From NCBI GenBank assembly GCA_963674555.1, contig OY771429.1, forward strand, positions 1-64,000: 64,000 nt of DNA, given 5' to 3'. Shown here one piece after another: positions 1 to 8,459 of this stretch. The stretch is from JBGMEA01 sp963674555 (GTDB lineage: Bacteria; Bacillota; Clostridia; Eubacteriales; Anaerofustaceae). The notes under the pieces were generated by a model. That model did not search any database. It was not told where the DNA came from and worked only from the letters and a program-made list of their open reading frames with translations. Positions within the stretch are counted from its first letter, which is position 1, and each line of letters starts with the position of its first letter. A program made the position numbers and the translations under genes.

Positions 1-763
1 CGATCACGATCCCTTTATCAACTTTTCGCCTGCTTCTTCAACCAAAGCGGTATTTGGTCTGACGCCGACCGCTATGACGACAACGTCATACTTCACGGTG
101 TCTCCGTTTGTTAGCTCTGCTTTATTGGATTTAAATTCTTCAACACTGGTACCTAATATAAATTTGATACCTTTGTGTTCAATGTGTTGCATCATCATAG
201 CAGAACCTTGTTCGTCCAAAATACTTGGGAGGATTCGATCCGCAAGGTCGATCACAGTGATTTTCTTGACTTTATCAAGAATACCTTCCGCGCATTTTAG
301 TCCAATAAGTCCTGCACCGACGATCAATACATTTGAATCTTCATCGACCATCTTATCTATCTTCTTTGCGTCGTCGAGTGTCATGAATGTTGATTTATTT
401 TTAACATCATCCAGGCCTTTCATCGATGGGATGAAAGGGGAGGATCCTGTCGCAACCAATAATTTATCATAAGTGATTTTTTGATCATCATCCAATACGA
501 CTTGCCTATTATCAACATCTATCTTTACGACTTTTTTGCCAAAGATCGTTGTGCAATTATTTGTTTCGTAAAAATCATCAGGGCGATATTTCATTTTATC
601 TTCAGTTGTTTTCCCACAGAGCAGATAAGATATCAACGGTCTTCCGTATGTGTGGTGGGGTCTCATCGGAAATAACGACGATCTCATTCGTTAAGTCGTT
701 TTCGCGTATGCCTTCTATGCATCCGACCGCTGCGGTTGAATTCCCAATTATTACGTACTTCAT
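1..763 (-). pseudogene. NAD(P)/FAD-dependent oxidoreductase of the glutamate synthase cluster, frameshifted, runs off the left edge
   Basis: The reading frame starts at ATG 763 with an N-terminal dinucleotide-binding strand (MKYVIIGNSTAAVG) and goes out of frame near 655-660. The family-typical stretch HHTYGRPLISYLL continues in another frame, and dropping one base of the CCCC run (minus-strand sense) restores SDETHHTYGRPLIS. The second Rossmann motif VLIVGAGLIGLKCAE and the VVIAVGVRPNT segment follow intact. A second shift is visible at 23-26: adding one A to the AAAA run restores KVDKGIVI, otherwise TGA at 4-6 stops the protein. Such flavoproteins feed electrons from NAD(P)H to the glutamate synthase domains encoded upstream. 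The start sits 3 bases after the ferredoxin gene stop. Either a decaying gene or two homopolymer sequence errors. The 3' end is outside the window. Confidence 0.75.
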
Positions 764-766
764 TGT

Positions 767-1195
767 TTACCTCTCCTCAAACACGATCGCGTTATTAATG
801 CAGTGCTTAACACAGGTGGGTTCTCCGCCTGCATTATTGACGCAGAGTTCGCATTTTTGTATCGCAACACCGTCCGAAGGCATGATCGCACCGTAAGGAC
901 ATGATAAAATACATGTATAACAACCTACACATTTATCTTGATCTATCATGATCACGCCGTCCTCGATCGTTAAAGCGCCGCTTATGCATGATTTTACACA
1001 AAGCGGATCTTCGCAATGACGACAAGATACGGCAAAACTGATCGTATCGTCTTCTTCGATCTTTATCCTTGGATTGATCTTAACATTCTTAAGTGCTTTG
1101 ACCATATCATCTTCACCAGAATTTGCGAAAGCGCAGTAATATTCGCAAAGATGACAGCCTAAACACCATTCTTCATTCACATAAACTCTTTTCAT
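767..1195 (-). CDS. 4Fe-4S dicluster electron-transfer protein (HycB/CooF-like)
   Basis: The 142-residue protein carries the cysteine pattern of a polyferredoxin: CLGCHLCEYYC near residue 11, CRHCEDPLCVKSC near 58, CVGCYTCILSCPYGA near 89 and CELCVNNAGGEPTCVKHC near 115, enough for about four 4Fe-4S clusters. This is the architecture of the electron-transfer subunits of hydrogenases, formate dehydrogenases and related enzymes. Its place between the FMN glutamate synthase gene and the flavin oxidoreductase suggests that it relays electrons between them (inference). It is in the same operon, with no room for a separate promoter downstream. No signal peptide is visible, so it should be cytoplasmic. 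Confidence 0.88.
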   Translation of the reverse strand: MKRVYVNEEWCLGCHLCEYYCAFANSGEDDMVKALKNVKINPRIKIEEDDTISFAVSCRHCEDPLCVKSCISGALTIEDGVIMIDQDKCVGCYTCILSCPYGAIMPSDGVAIQKCELCVNNAGGEPTCVKHCINNAIVFEER

Positions 1196-1249
1196 CTATC
1201 TACACCTTTATTATTAGTCGATTCAGTTTTGTATTTTCAGCTTATTGCT

Positions 1250-2755
1250 TTATTCACCGGCATGATTTATCCCAAGGATCTCCAGTTCCTTCTCGTTCAA
1301 ACCGATCCCGCGTAACATCAATCGATTGCCTCTGAGCGCTTCAATGGAGTTGATACCCATTCCGCCCATCATTTCTTCGATCTCATGTTTCCATGCGGTG
1401 ATCATATTGACCAAACGTTGATATCCGACATCCGGATTCAACCTTTTAACCAGTTCAGGTCTCTGTGTCGCGATACCCCAGTTACATTTGCCGCCTTGGC
1501 AGGATCTGCATAAATGACATCCCAATGCTATCAAAGCGCTTGTTCCGATGTAAACGGCATCTGCGCCCAAAGCGATAGCTTTAACTATATCTGCACTGTT
1601 TCGTATGCCGCCGCCGACTACGAGACTGGCATTGTCTCGAATACCTTCTTCTCTTAATCTTTGATCGACACTCGCAAGGGCCAATTCGATCGGTAAACCG
1701 ACATTATCTCTGATACGTTGCGGTGCGGCACCTGTACCGCCTTTAAAGCCGTCTATCGCGATGATATCGGCTCCGCTTCGAGCGATCCCGCTTGCGATCG
1801 CCGCAACATTGTGTACTGCTGCGATTTTAACAATGATCGGTTTTTCGTAATTAGAAGCTTCTTTTAAGGAATAAACCAGTTGTCTTAGATCTTCTATCGA
1901 ATAGATATCATGATGCGGTGCCGGTGATATTGCGTCCGAACCCTCGGGGATCATACGCGTTTTTGAAATATCCGGTCCGACTTTGGTTCCTGGAAGATGT
2001 CCGCCGATACCGGGTTTTGCACCTTGTCCCATCTTGATCTCGATCGCCGCTCCGGCATTTAAATAATCTTTATGAACGCCAAAACGTCCTGATGCGACTT
2101 GAACGATCGTGTTTTTTCCGTATTTATAGAAATCTTGATGCAGTCCGCCTTCGCCGGTATTGTAATAGATACCAAGTGTTTCGGCAGCTCGCGCAAGACT
2201 TTCGTGTGCATTGTAACTGATCGAACCATAAGACATCGCAGAAAACATGATCGGAACATCGAGATTCAATTGCGGGGGCAGATCCATGATCAATTTCCCG
2301 TTTTCATCCCGTTTCATTCCTTCCGGTTTTCTACCCAATGTGACTTTACATTCCATCGGTTCTCTTAACGGATCGATAGAAGGATTTGTAACTTGCGATG
2401 CATTGATCAGCATCCTGTCCCAATAAATAGGGTAGGGTTTCGGATTTCCCATAGATGCCAAAAGAACACCGCCGCTACCAGCTTGTCGATAAATTTCCGA
2501 CAAAGAAGCATTAGACCAGTTTCCGTTTTCTTTAAAAGTATTATCGGATTTTACGATTTTGAGAGCTCTTACCGGACAAATCGAAACACATCTGTGACAG
2601 TTGACACATTTCATATCATCAGCAACCATTAAATCTAAATCAGCATCAAATAAATGAACTTCGTTTGAACATTGTCTTTCACAAGCTCTGCATGTTATGC
2701 ATTTGTCTTTATCTCGAATGATCTCATATTCAGGATATATATAATTAATACTCAT
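1250..2755 (-). CDS. Glutamate synthase FMN-binding domain protein with N-terminal ferredoxin domain
   Basis: This 501-residue protein corresponds to the central synthase domain of GltB made as a separate subunit, as in archaea and many Clostridia. Two ferredoxin motifs lead (CITCRACERQC and CVNCHRCVSICPVRAL), followed by the TIM-barrel FMN domain with KMGQGAKPGIGGHLPG, SPAPHHDIYSIEDL, IDGFKGGTGAAP and the cysteine-rich 3Fe-4S segment CHLCRSCQGGKCNWG. It adds ammonia from the glutaminase subunit to 2-oxoglutarate to make glutamate. The start is placed at ATG 2755 (MSINYIYPEYEI), 5 bases past the upstream stop; the longer open frame to 2812 overlaps that gene and lacks family similarity. The frame is intact, unlike the genes on either side. 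Confidence 0.9.
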   Translation of the reverse strand: MSINYIYPEYEIIRDKDKCITCRACERQCSNEVHLFDADLDLMVADDMKCVNCHRCVSICPVRALKIVKSDNTFKENGNWSNASLSEIYRQAGSGGVLLASMGNPKPYPIYWDRMLINASQVTNPSIDPLREPMECKVTLGRKPEGMKRDENGKLIMDLPPQLNLDVPIMFSAMSYGSISYNAHESLARAAETLGIYYNTGEGGLHQDFYKYGKNTIVQVASGRFGVHKDYLNAGAAIEIKMGQGAKPGIGGHLPGTKVGPDISKTRMIPEGSDAISPAPHHDIYSIEDLRQLVYSLKEASNYEKPIIVKIAAVHNVAAIASGIARSGADIIAIDGFKGGTGAAPQRIRDNVGLPIELALASVDQRLREEGIRDNASLVVGGGIRNSADIVKAIALGADAVYIGTSALIALGCHLCRSCQGGKCNWGIATQRPELVKRLNPDVGYQRLVNMITAWKHEIEEMMGGMGINSIEALRGNRLMLRGIGLNEKELEILGINHAGE

Positions 2756-2760
2756 TGTAC

Positions 2761-3853
2761 TTAACCTTCTTTCAAAGTGGCGATGACAGGTTGGCCGCCA
2801 CGAGGTGACCAAATTTTATCCAACTCCGGTTGAATATATCGAATGGCGCACTCTTCGCTTGCTACATAGACCATATCATCCTTTTCCCCAACGACCATCG
2901 AACGTAGCTTCAGTCGGTCATTCAATGCCATAAAGCCATTTTTAAAACCAAATATGATGGAAAACGGTCCTGTGATCAAAAGACTTGAATATACTGTTCT
3001 TAGATAAGTATGCAGTTCTTTCTCGTCCTTAGGCATTTTATCGATCTCGCTCCAAAATTGGTGCGGCAATAATCGCAGCGATTTCTTCTAAAGTCATTTT
3101 TTGCGTTCTAAATAAATAGTCCATAATATAAGTAATGACTTCAGTATCGGTCAATAAGTTACACTTGTAACCAAACATTTCTATATAACGTCTGTTTGCG
3201 TCATAAGAAGATATCTCGCCGTTATGAACGATCGAATAATCCAACAATCCAAACGGATGCGCTCCGCCCCACCAACCGGGTGTGTTTGTCGGATATCGTC
3301 CGTGTGCCGTCCAAGAATATCCGCTGTAATTCTCCAATTCGAAGAATCTGCCGATATCTTCAGGGAAACCTACACCTTTAAATATCCCCATGTTCTTTCC
3401 GCTGGAAAAAACGTAAGCTCCGTCGATAGAAGTGTTGATGTGCGTTACGATATGTACGACATATTCTCTGTCATCGTTATGAAGATCGGATTCCGCTACT
3501 TTTGATTCGATGGGATCCAAAAAGTATCTCCAGATCAATGGCTTGTTTTCGATATCATATATTTTTGACGTAGGGATCTCGGAACATTCTCTTATATCAA
3601 AATGCAGTTTTATGTATTCTTCGCATTTTTCTTTCGCTGTAATATCGTCATAAAATGTGTGAAATGCGTATTGGTCTTTATATTCGGGATAAATACCGTA
3701 TCCCGCAAAACCACCGCCCAAACCGTTGGAACGGTCGTGCATAACTTCCATTGATTTAACGATCACATCGCCTTTAATATTCTTTTTATCCTTAGATATG
3801 ATGCCGGATATAGCGCAACCCGAAGGGATTCTGATTTCACCTTCTCTTTTCAT
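2761..3853 (-). pseudogene. Class II glutamine amidotransferase (glutamate synthase glutaminase domain), frameshifted
   Basis: The protein begins MKREGEIRIPSGCAISG; Cys13 is the expected N-terminal nucleophile after removal of a short leader, as in other Ntn-type glutaminases. Family motifs include HDRSNGLGGGFAGYG near residue 40 and GRYPTNTPGWWGGAHPF, followed by HNGEISS. The frame breaks at 3054-3061: frame one reads AAPILERDR and stops at 3038, while the family-like continuation FWSEIDKMPKDEKEL runs in another frame to 2761. Removing one base restores APFWSEID. Intact length would be about 363 residues, normal for this subunit. It is the first gene of the operon, so loss would cut off glutamine-dependent ammonia supply. 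A sequence error is the alternative. Confidence 0.78.
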
Positions 3854-3927
3854 GCGTCGTTTTCCTTTCGATTATTGCAATTTATAGGAGTATACACCAA
3901 ATATTTTGATGTTTTTTTCTATAAAAA

Positions 3928-3984
3928 GACGTCTATTAAAGGTGCGGCTTGCTCTCCCTTTAATGAACGCCTCAGTTCATTTGA
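3928..3984 (-). promoter_or_regulatory. Structured 5' leader of the glutamate synthase operon (attenuator-like hairpins)
   Basis: Read on the minus strand, the predicted transcript start near 3981 is followed almost at once by a small hairpin ATGAAC-TGAGGC-GTTCAT. It overlaps a larger one whose arms are GGCGTT with GACGTC and TTAAAGG with CCTTTAA, closed by a 14-base loop and followed by TTTTTAT. The two structures share bases and cannot both form, which is the layout of an attenuator or compact riboswitch. The rest of the leader to 3854 shows only the ribosome binding site region. I could not match it to a known riboswitch class. The function is inferred from structure and position only. Confidence 0.5.
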
Positions 3985-3987
3985 AAT

Positions 3988-4016
3988 ATTATATCTTTTT
4001 TTCGGTAGTATGTCAA
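3988..4016 (-). promoter_or_regulatory. Sigma-A promoter of the glutamate synthase operon
   Basis: On the minus strand there is a perfect TTGACA (4011-4016), a 17-base spacer and a perfect TATAAT (3988-3993). The start point would be near 3981, just before the leader hairpins. The rest of the 284-base gap up to recX (4017-4137) is AT-rich with nothing further that I can identify. Confidence 0.85.
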
Positions 4017-4137
4017 TAATAAATAAGTTAAAAACATATTCTATCCTTTAATTTATTAAGCAATTATTAAATTTCAATTTATATTTCAAATCATTTCGTT
4101 GTTTTATGTATTGATAATGAATTAAATGCGAAAAATT

Positions 4138-4935
4138 TCAGTTTTCATCGAAGTCACGATACAAAAGATCCACTCGTTCGCGGATCAAATCGCTGTCTGC
4201 ACCCTTTTGCCTGAAGTTCGCATACAGCTTTTGAAAGGCGTCATTTTTACTCATTTTTTTTCGGATATAATTTTCACATTTTTTGTCGATCAGTTTCGTG
4301 TAATAAGCATCGTAAGCGCTTTGATCATCGGTGTCGATTTTATTGAGTGTGTTAGTTATCAGCTCTGACGAAAAACCACGAGATAATGCTTTTCGGAATA
4401 GTTTTTCCTTGCGAATAGTAGGAGGGTATTTCATCAGTATTTGATTTTGCTTTTCGATAAATTCGGATACATTTCGTTCTTCACTGTCTTCGTCATAATG
4501 CATCAGCGCTTGTTCGATCTTTTCATCTTCAACACCTTTTTGACGCAGTTTGTTTTGAATATAATGTTTTCCTTTTTGTGAGGCGATGGCATTTTTGGTG
4601 AACATATCCGCATATGTAGCATCATCGGCATATTTATATTCTCGTAATTTATTCATTGCTTTTTCAATGACTTCGGAGGGAAGTCTTTTTTTATTCAGAT
4701 GGTCACGAAGTTGCTTTTCGGTTCTTGCAGCGTACGATAGATAATTAAAAGCCGAGTCCATGGCGAATTCATAGGCAAATTGTGCATTTGCATCCACACA
4801 TGTTTGAAACTCGATCTCGCTGTCGATGCCAATATTATTATGCTTAATATAGTCTTTATCAACAAAGATCGTTTCATTCGTATCAGTGATCAGCAGAGCA
4901 TATTTCTTTTTTTGTTGGATCTGAAAGACTTTCAT
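4138..4935 (-). CDS. recX: Regulatory protein RecX
   Basis: The 265-residue protein has the tandem three-helix repeats of RecX: AFNYLSYAARTEKQLRDHLNKK, KYADDATYADMFTKNAI and later KALSRGFSSEL and KMSKNDAFQKLYANFRQKG. RecX binds RecA filaments and limits recombinase activity; Firmicute RecX proteins are about 260-270 residues long, as here. An N-terminal domain of about 60 residues precedes the repeats, as in Bacillus RecX. It lies 9 bases after pdp in the same direction and is probably the last gene of that transcript. No recA is in the window. Confidence 0.85.
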   Translation of the reverse strand: MKVFQIQQKKKYALLITDTNETIFVDKDYIKHNNIGIDSEIEFQTCVDANAQFAYEFAMDSAFNYLSYAARTEKQLRDHLNKKRLPSEVIEKAMNKLREYKYADDATYADMFTKNAIASQKGKHYIQNKLRQKGVEDEKIEQALMHYDEDSEERNVSEFIEKQNQILMKYPPTIRKEKLFRKALSRGFSSELITNTLNKIDTDDQSAYDAYYTKLIDKKCENYIRKKMSKNDAFQKLYANFRQKGADSDLIRERVDLLYRDFDEN

Positions 4936-4944
4936 TAATGCATC

Positions 4945-6249
4945 CTAATTTATAATATCATAGATCAAAGTCGGAGGTATTGCTTCTTCGGCAGTGATCG
5001 TATAAGCTTCTTTTAAACGCTTTGCGGCTTCGCTTAGTTTGTTTTCATCGGAGGAATAGATGATGGCTAAAGCTTCACCTTTAGTTACCACATCTCCGAT
5101 TTTTTTATAAACGATCAATCCCGCTCCCGGATCTACAGGAGCGTCTTTTACTTCTCGTCCCGCACCGCTTATCAAGGAAGCCATGCCGACTTGTTCGCAC
5201 TGAATTGAAGACACATATCCTGACTCATCAGATGCAACTTCTATAGAATGTTCAGCTTGGGGCAGTAATGCAATATCATCTATCGTATGGACATCTCCGC
5301 CTTGTGCTTCGACGAATTCTTTAAATTTTGCGTATGCGCTTCCTGTAGTAAGACTATCTTTAAGCAATTTTTCCGCCTGAGTTTGATCATCGCATGACCC
5401 TGCAACACATAACAAGGCACTGCCTAAAGTAATGCACAGTTCTATCAGATCTTTCGGTCCGCCGCCTTTTAATGTTTCGATCGCTTCTTTAACTTCAAGC
5501 GCATTTCCGACAGCGTAACCCAACGGTTGATTCATATCTGAAATGACTGCGCATATTTTTTTGTCCATGCTTTTACCGATATTGACCATTTTATGTGCCA
5601 GATCTAGAGCGTTTTCATAGCTGCCTGCGAATGAGCCTGAACCTGTTTTAACATCCAGCACGATCGCGTCAGCCCCTGAAGCCAATTTCTTAGACATGAT
5701 ACTGGATGCGATAAGTGACATATTGTCTACAGTAGCGGTTACATCTCTAAGCGCATAGAGTTTTTTATCAGCGGGTGCGATATCTTTTGTTTGTCCGGCA
5801 ACAACGATATGATGTTCTATTATATTCTTAAAAAATGCTTCTTCCGAAAGCGATGTATTAAAGCCCGGTATACTCTCAAGTTTATCGATCGTACCTCCTG
5901 TATGTCCAAGTGCTCTGCCTGACATCTTTGCGACTGTCAAACCGCATGCCGCAAGCATTGGTGCCAATACCAGTGTGGTTTTGTCACCGACACCGCCTGT
6001 GGAATGTTTGTCAACTTTAAGCCCCGGGATGTTTTGAAGATCGAGCACATCACCCGAATTCATCATCGAGCGGGTCAAATCAGCGGTTTCTCTGTTATCC
6101 ATCAACTTCAGACAAATTGCCATAAGCAATGCCGATGCTTGATAATCGGGGATCGTTCCGTCCGTAAAACCCTGTACAAAATAATCGATCTCTTCGGTAG
6201 AAAGGGCTTGTCCTGTCTTTTTCTTTGTGATGATATCATACATATTCAT
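4945..6249 (-). CDS. pdp: Pyrimidine-nucleoside phosphorylase
   Basis: The 434-residue protein matches the thymidine/pyrimidine-nucleoside phosphorylase family: KHSTGGVGDKTTLVLAP (phosphate and base site), SGRALGHTGGTIDKLE, a central KTGSGSFAG segment and a C-terminal biotinyl-like domain ending TAEEAIPPTLIYDIIN. It splits uridine, thymidine or deoxyuridine with phosphate to base and sugar-1-phosphate in pyrimidine salvage. The start is ATG 6249, 9 bases after GAGGT; a second ATG at 6243 is possible. It may be co-transcribed with the membrane protein gene upstream (18-base gap) and recX downstream. Full length for the family. Confidence 0.92.
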   Translation of the reverse strand: MNMYDIITKKKTGQALSTEEIDYFVQGFTDGTIPDYQASALLMAICLKLMDNRETADLTRSMMNSGDVLDLQNIPGLKVDKHSTGGVGDKTTLVLAPMLAACGLTVAKMSGRALGHTGGTIDKLESIPGFNTSLSEEAFFKNIIEHHIVVAGQTKDIAPADKKLYALRDVTATVDNMSLIASSIMSKKLASGADAIVLDVKTGSGSFAGSYENALDLAHKMVNIGKSMDKKICAVISDMNQPLGYAVGNALEVKEAIETLKGGGPKDLIELCITLGSALLCVAGSCDDQTQAEKLLKDSLTTGSAYAKFKEFVEAQGGDVHTIDDIALLPQAEHSIEVASDESGYVSSIQCEQVGMASLISGAGREVKDAPVDPGAGLIVYKKIGDVVTKGEALAIIYSSDENKLSEAAKRLKEAYTITAEEAIPPTLIYDIIN

Positions 6250-6267
6250 AATATCGATACCTCGTTT

Positions 6268-6801
6268 TTATCTTCTGGTAACAAATCCGCCGTAAACCGT
6301 TTTGATATCATTCACGGTCGTAACGGCATCTTCGGTATGTGCTTTTATCAGCTTAACGGCTTCCTGTATCCGTTTTCGTTTTAAGTGTATGATCAAAATA
6401 TATCTTTTATAATTAGCCGATTCACCTTCCAATATCGTAACACCGAAATTGTTTTCGCGTAAAATATTCGCCAAAGCATATCCTTCGGTTTCACGAACGA
6501 TCACTTGTAATGAACATAATCCGATACCGAGTTTGGTTTCGATGACAACACCTACATAATTGCCCAACGCATAAGCCACGGCGTATACGAGACATTTCAT
6601 AAGATTCTCGCTGAGATTCGTCAATACGGATGACGCTATAACGATCCAAATGATGACAACAAAAAAGCCCAATACGGCACCAATGATGCGATGGCCTCGG
6701 TTGATCAACATGATCCGTACTGTATCCAAGGATACTTCAGCTATTTTACCTATAAAGATTGCGATATAAACGATAATATCATTTCCGGATAGAATATCCA
6801 T
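6268..6801 (-). CDS. DUF2179/UPF0316 (YebE-like) membrane protein
   Basis: The 177-residue protein has three predicted membrane helices in the first 100 residues, including DIIVYIAIFIGKIAEVSLD and a second around GAVLGFFVVIIWIVIAS. A soluble C-terminal domain of DUF2179 type follows (VIVRETEGYALANILRENNFGVTILEGE...ILIIHLKRKRIQEAVKLI). The family's cellular role is not established. A good GGAGG site precedes ATG 6801. It diverges from mtnN, with about 110 bases between the two starts. Confidence 0.8.
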   Translation of the reverse strand: MDILSGNDIIVYIAIFIGKIAEVSLDTVRIMLINRGHRIIGAVLGFFVVIIWIVIASSVLTNLSENLMKCLVYAVAYALGNYVGVVIETKLGIGLCSLQVIVRETEGYALANILRENNFGVTILEGESANYKRYILIIHLKRKRIQEAVKLIKAHTEDAVTTVNDIKTVYGGFVTRR

Positions 6802-6911
6802 TAAGACCTCCGTGAAGCAAGTAATTTCTTTTCATAGTATACCATAAATTTGCGTATTAATGATATAATGTACGAAGGATATTACACCAGACTTATATTC
6901 GGAGGACAATT

Positions 6912-7598
6912 ATGATCGGCATTAATGCATCAATGAAATCAGAGCTCTCTTTTACAGAGAAATGTGAACTTCTCAAAAGCGAAAAACACGGGATCTTCAC
7001 GTATGAACTTTATGATTATAAAGGAATACCTATCGTATCTTCCGTATGCGGAACAGGTAAAGTCAGCGCTGCTGTTTGCACACAGCTTATGATAGAATAT
7101 TATCATCCCGAGATCATTATCAATATCGGAACTGCGGGCAGTTTAACGGAAGAAATACGCAATAAGGATGTAATTGTTGCCATCGACAGTGTGCAGCATG
7201 ATTTCGACATCAGTCCTTTCGGTTGGGAAAAAGGAGAACTTCCCGAATTGGGAGTGATCTCATTGAAATGTGACGAGAAGTTTTTGGAAGCAGTTAAGGA
7301 AATAGGGGACATCGGACACACGATCCATTTCGGACGCATTTTAAGCGGCGACCAAGTTGTTGTGGATCAAGACGTTAAATTTAATCTCACATCATGTTTC
7401 GGTGGATTATGCGCTGAAATGGAAGGCGCAGCCGTAGGCCAAGTTTGTGCGATGAATAATACACCGTATGCGATCATTCGCGGCATATCCGACGGAGATG
7501 AAGAAGATCAAAAGAATGAATTCTTCTCCAATATCGAAAGCGTTTCCGAGATAAATGGTCGCGTTTTGTTGGCGGCTGTGGAAGAATACGTAAAATAA
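6912..7598 (+). CDS. mtnN: 5'-methylthioadenosine/S-adenosylhomocysteine nucleosidase
   Basis: The 228-residue protein matches the MTA/SAH nucleosidase family: SVCGTGKVSAAVCTQ, NIGTAGSL, the FGRILSGDQVV segment, the substrate loop EMEGAAVGQVC and the catalytic-Asp region IRGISDGDEED. It removes adenine from methylthioadenosine and S-adenosylhomocysteine and so recycles by-products of SAM use. This is apt in a genome with many radical SAM enzymes and methyltransferases. CGGAGGA lies 6 bases before the ATG, and a TATAAT lies at 6864-6869 without a clear -35. It is followed within 15 bases by rbgA. Confidence 0.92.
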   Translation: MIGINASMKSELSFTEKCELLKSEKHGIFTYELYDYKGIPIVSSVCGTGKVSAAVCTQLMIEYYHPEIIINIGTAGSLTEEIRNKDVIVAIDSVQHDFDISPFGWEKGELPELGVISLKCDEKFLEAVKEIGDIGHTIHFGRILSGDQVVVDQDVKFNLTSCFGGLCAEMEGAAVGQVCAMNNTPYAIIRGISDGDEEDQKNEFFSNIESVSEINGRVLLAAVEEYVK

Positions 7599-7613
7599 AT
7601 CAAAGGATCTTAA

Positions 7614-8459
7614 ATGGATATACAATGGTACCCTGGACATATGGCAAAAGCCACGCGTCTGATGAAAGAAGAATTAAAAAAAGTAGATATCGTGATCATG
7701 ATGGGCGATGCAAGAGCTGTCAGAAAAAGTATCAATCATGATTTTTTTGATGTGATCCGTAATAAAAAACATATCATGGTATTCAATAAATCCGACCTTT
7801 CCGATCCTGATGAAAATCAGAAGTGGAAAGAATATTTCAAGGAATCCGAAAACACTGTTTTTTTTATTGATTGTTTAAATAAAAAAGGTTTAGGTGAACT
7901 GACTTCGTACTTAAAGAATTTAAAAAATAATTTTCGGTTCGATCGGGAAGTTCGTGTTATGGTAACGGGTATACCCAATGTCGGTAAATCAATGTTTATC
8001 AATACACTTGCGAAGCGAAACGCTGCACAAGCGGGCAATAAGCCCGGTGTAACCAGGGCGAAACAATGGATCAGAGTGGGCAATGATTTTTATTTGCTTG
8101 ATACGCCGGGAGTTCTACCGCCGAAATTTGAAACGGAAGAAGAGGGAATGGTACTCGCTTCGATCGGCAGTGTGAAAGACACGATTTTCGACAGAGAAGA
8201 ACTTGCTTTGAAAATCGTTTCATTTTTGATAGAACGCTACCCGGGTAAATTATCCGAACGCTACAAGTTAGATCTATCAGAGCACGAAGACAGCTTAAGT
8301 GTGTTTGAGCAAATCGCCGAAAACAGAGGGTTTAAAATGAAAGGCGGTTTATATGATTATGAGCGAACCGCTACGATGATCTTGGAAGAATTCAGAAACG
8401 GTACGATCGGAACGATTTCATTTGACACAGTGGATAAAGAGGAAGTGACAAACAAATGA
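7614..8459 (+). CDS. rbgA: Ribosome biogenesis GTPase YlqF/RbgA
   Basis: The 281-residue protein starts MDIQWYPGHMAKA, the signature of YlqF, and has circularly permuted GTPase motifs. G4 NKSD comes first (near residue 58), then G1 GIPNVGKS (near 120), G2 threonine and G3 DTPG (near 165). In Bacillus this GTPase is needed for late assembly of the 50S subunit. The C-terminal helical domain is present and the length is normal. It overlaps the next gene (rnhB-yraN) by 4 bases (ATGA), so translation is probably coupled; the same neighbours are common in Firmicutes. Confidence 0.94.
   Translation: MDIQWYPGHMAKATRLMKEELKKVDIVIMMGDARAVRKSINHDFFDVIRNKKHIMVFNKSDLSDPDENQKWKEYFKESENTVFFIDCLNKKGLGELTSYLKNLKNNFRFDREVRVMVTGIPNVGKSMFINTLAKRNAAQAGNKPGVTRAKQWIRVGNDFYLLDTPGVLPPKFETEEEGMVLASIGSVKDTIFDREELALKIVSFLIERYPGKLSERYKLDLSEHEDSLSVFEQIAENRGFKMKGGLYDYERTATMILEEFRNGTIGTISFDTVDKEEVTNK

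Noticed and set aside
4..687. Separate 227-residue oxidoreductase starting at 687
   Set aside because: The Met at 687 lies inside the family sequence and has no ribosome binding site. The missing N-terminus is present in another frame up to 763, so this is a frameshifted gene.
3928..3984. Glycine or glutamine riboswitch upstream of glutamate synthase
   Set aside because: GGGAGAG recalls the glycine aptamer, but the second half of its core is absent, and the glnA motif core (CGGAAGTA) is not found.
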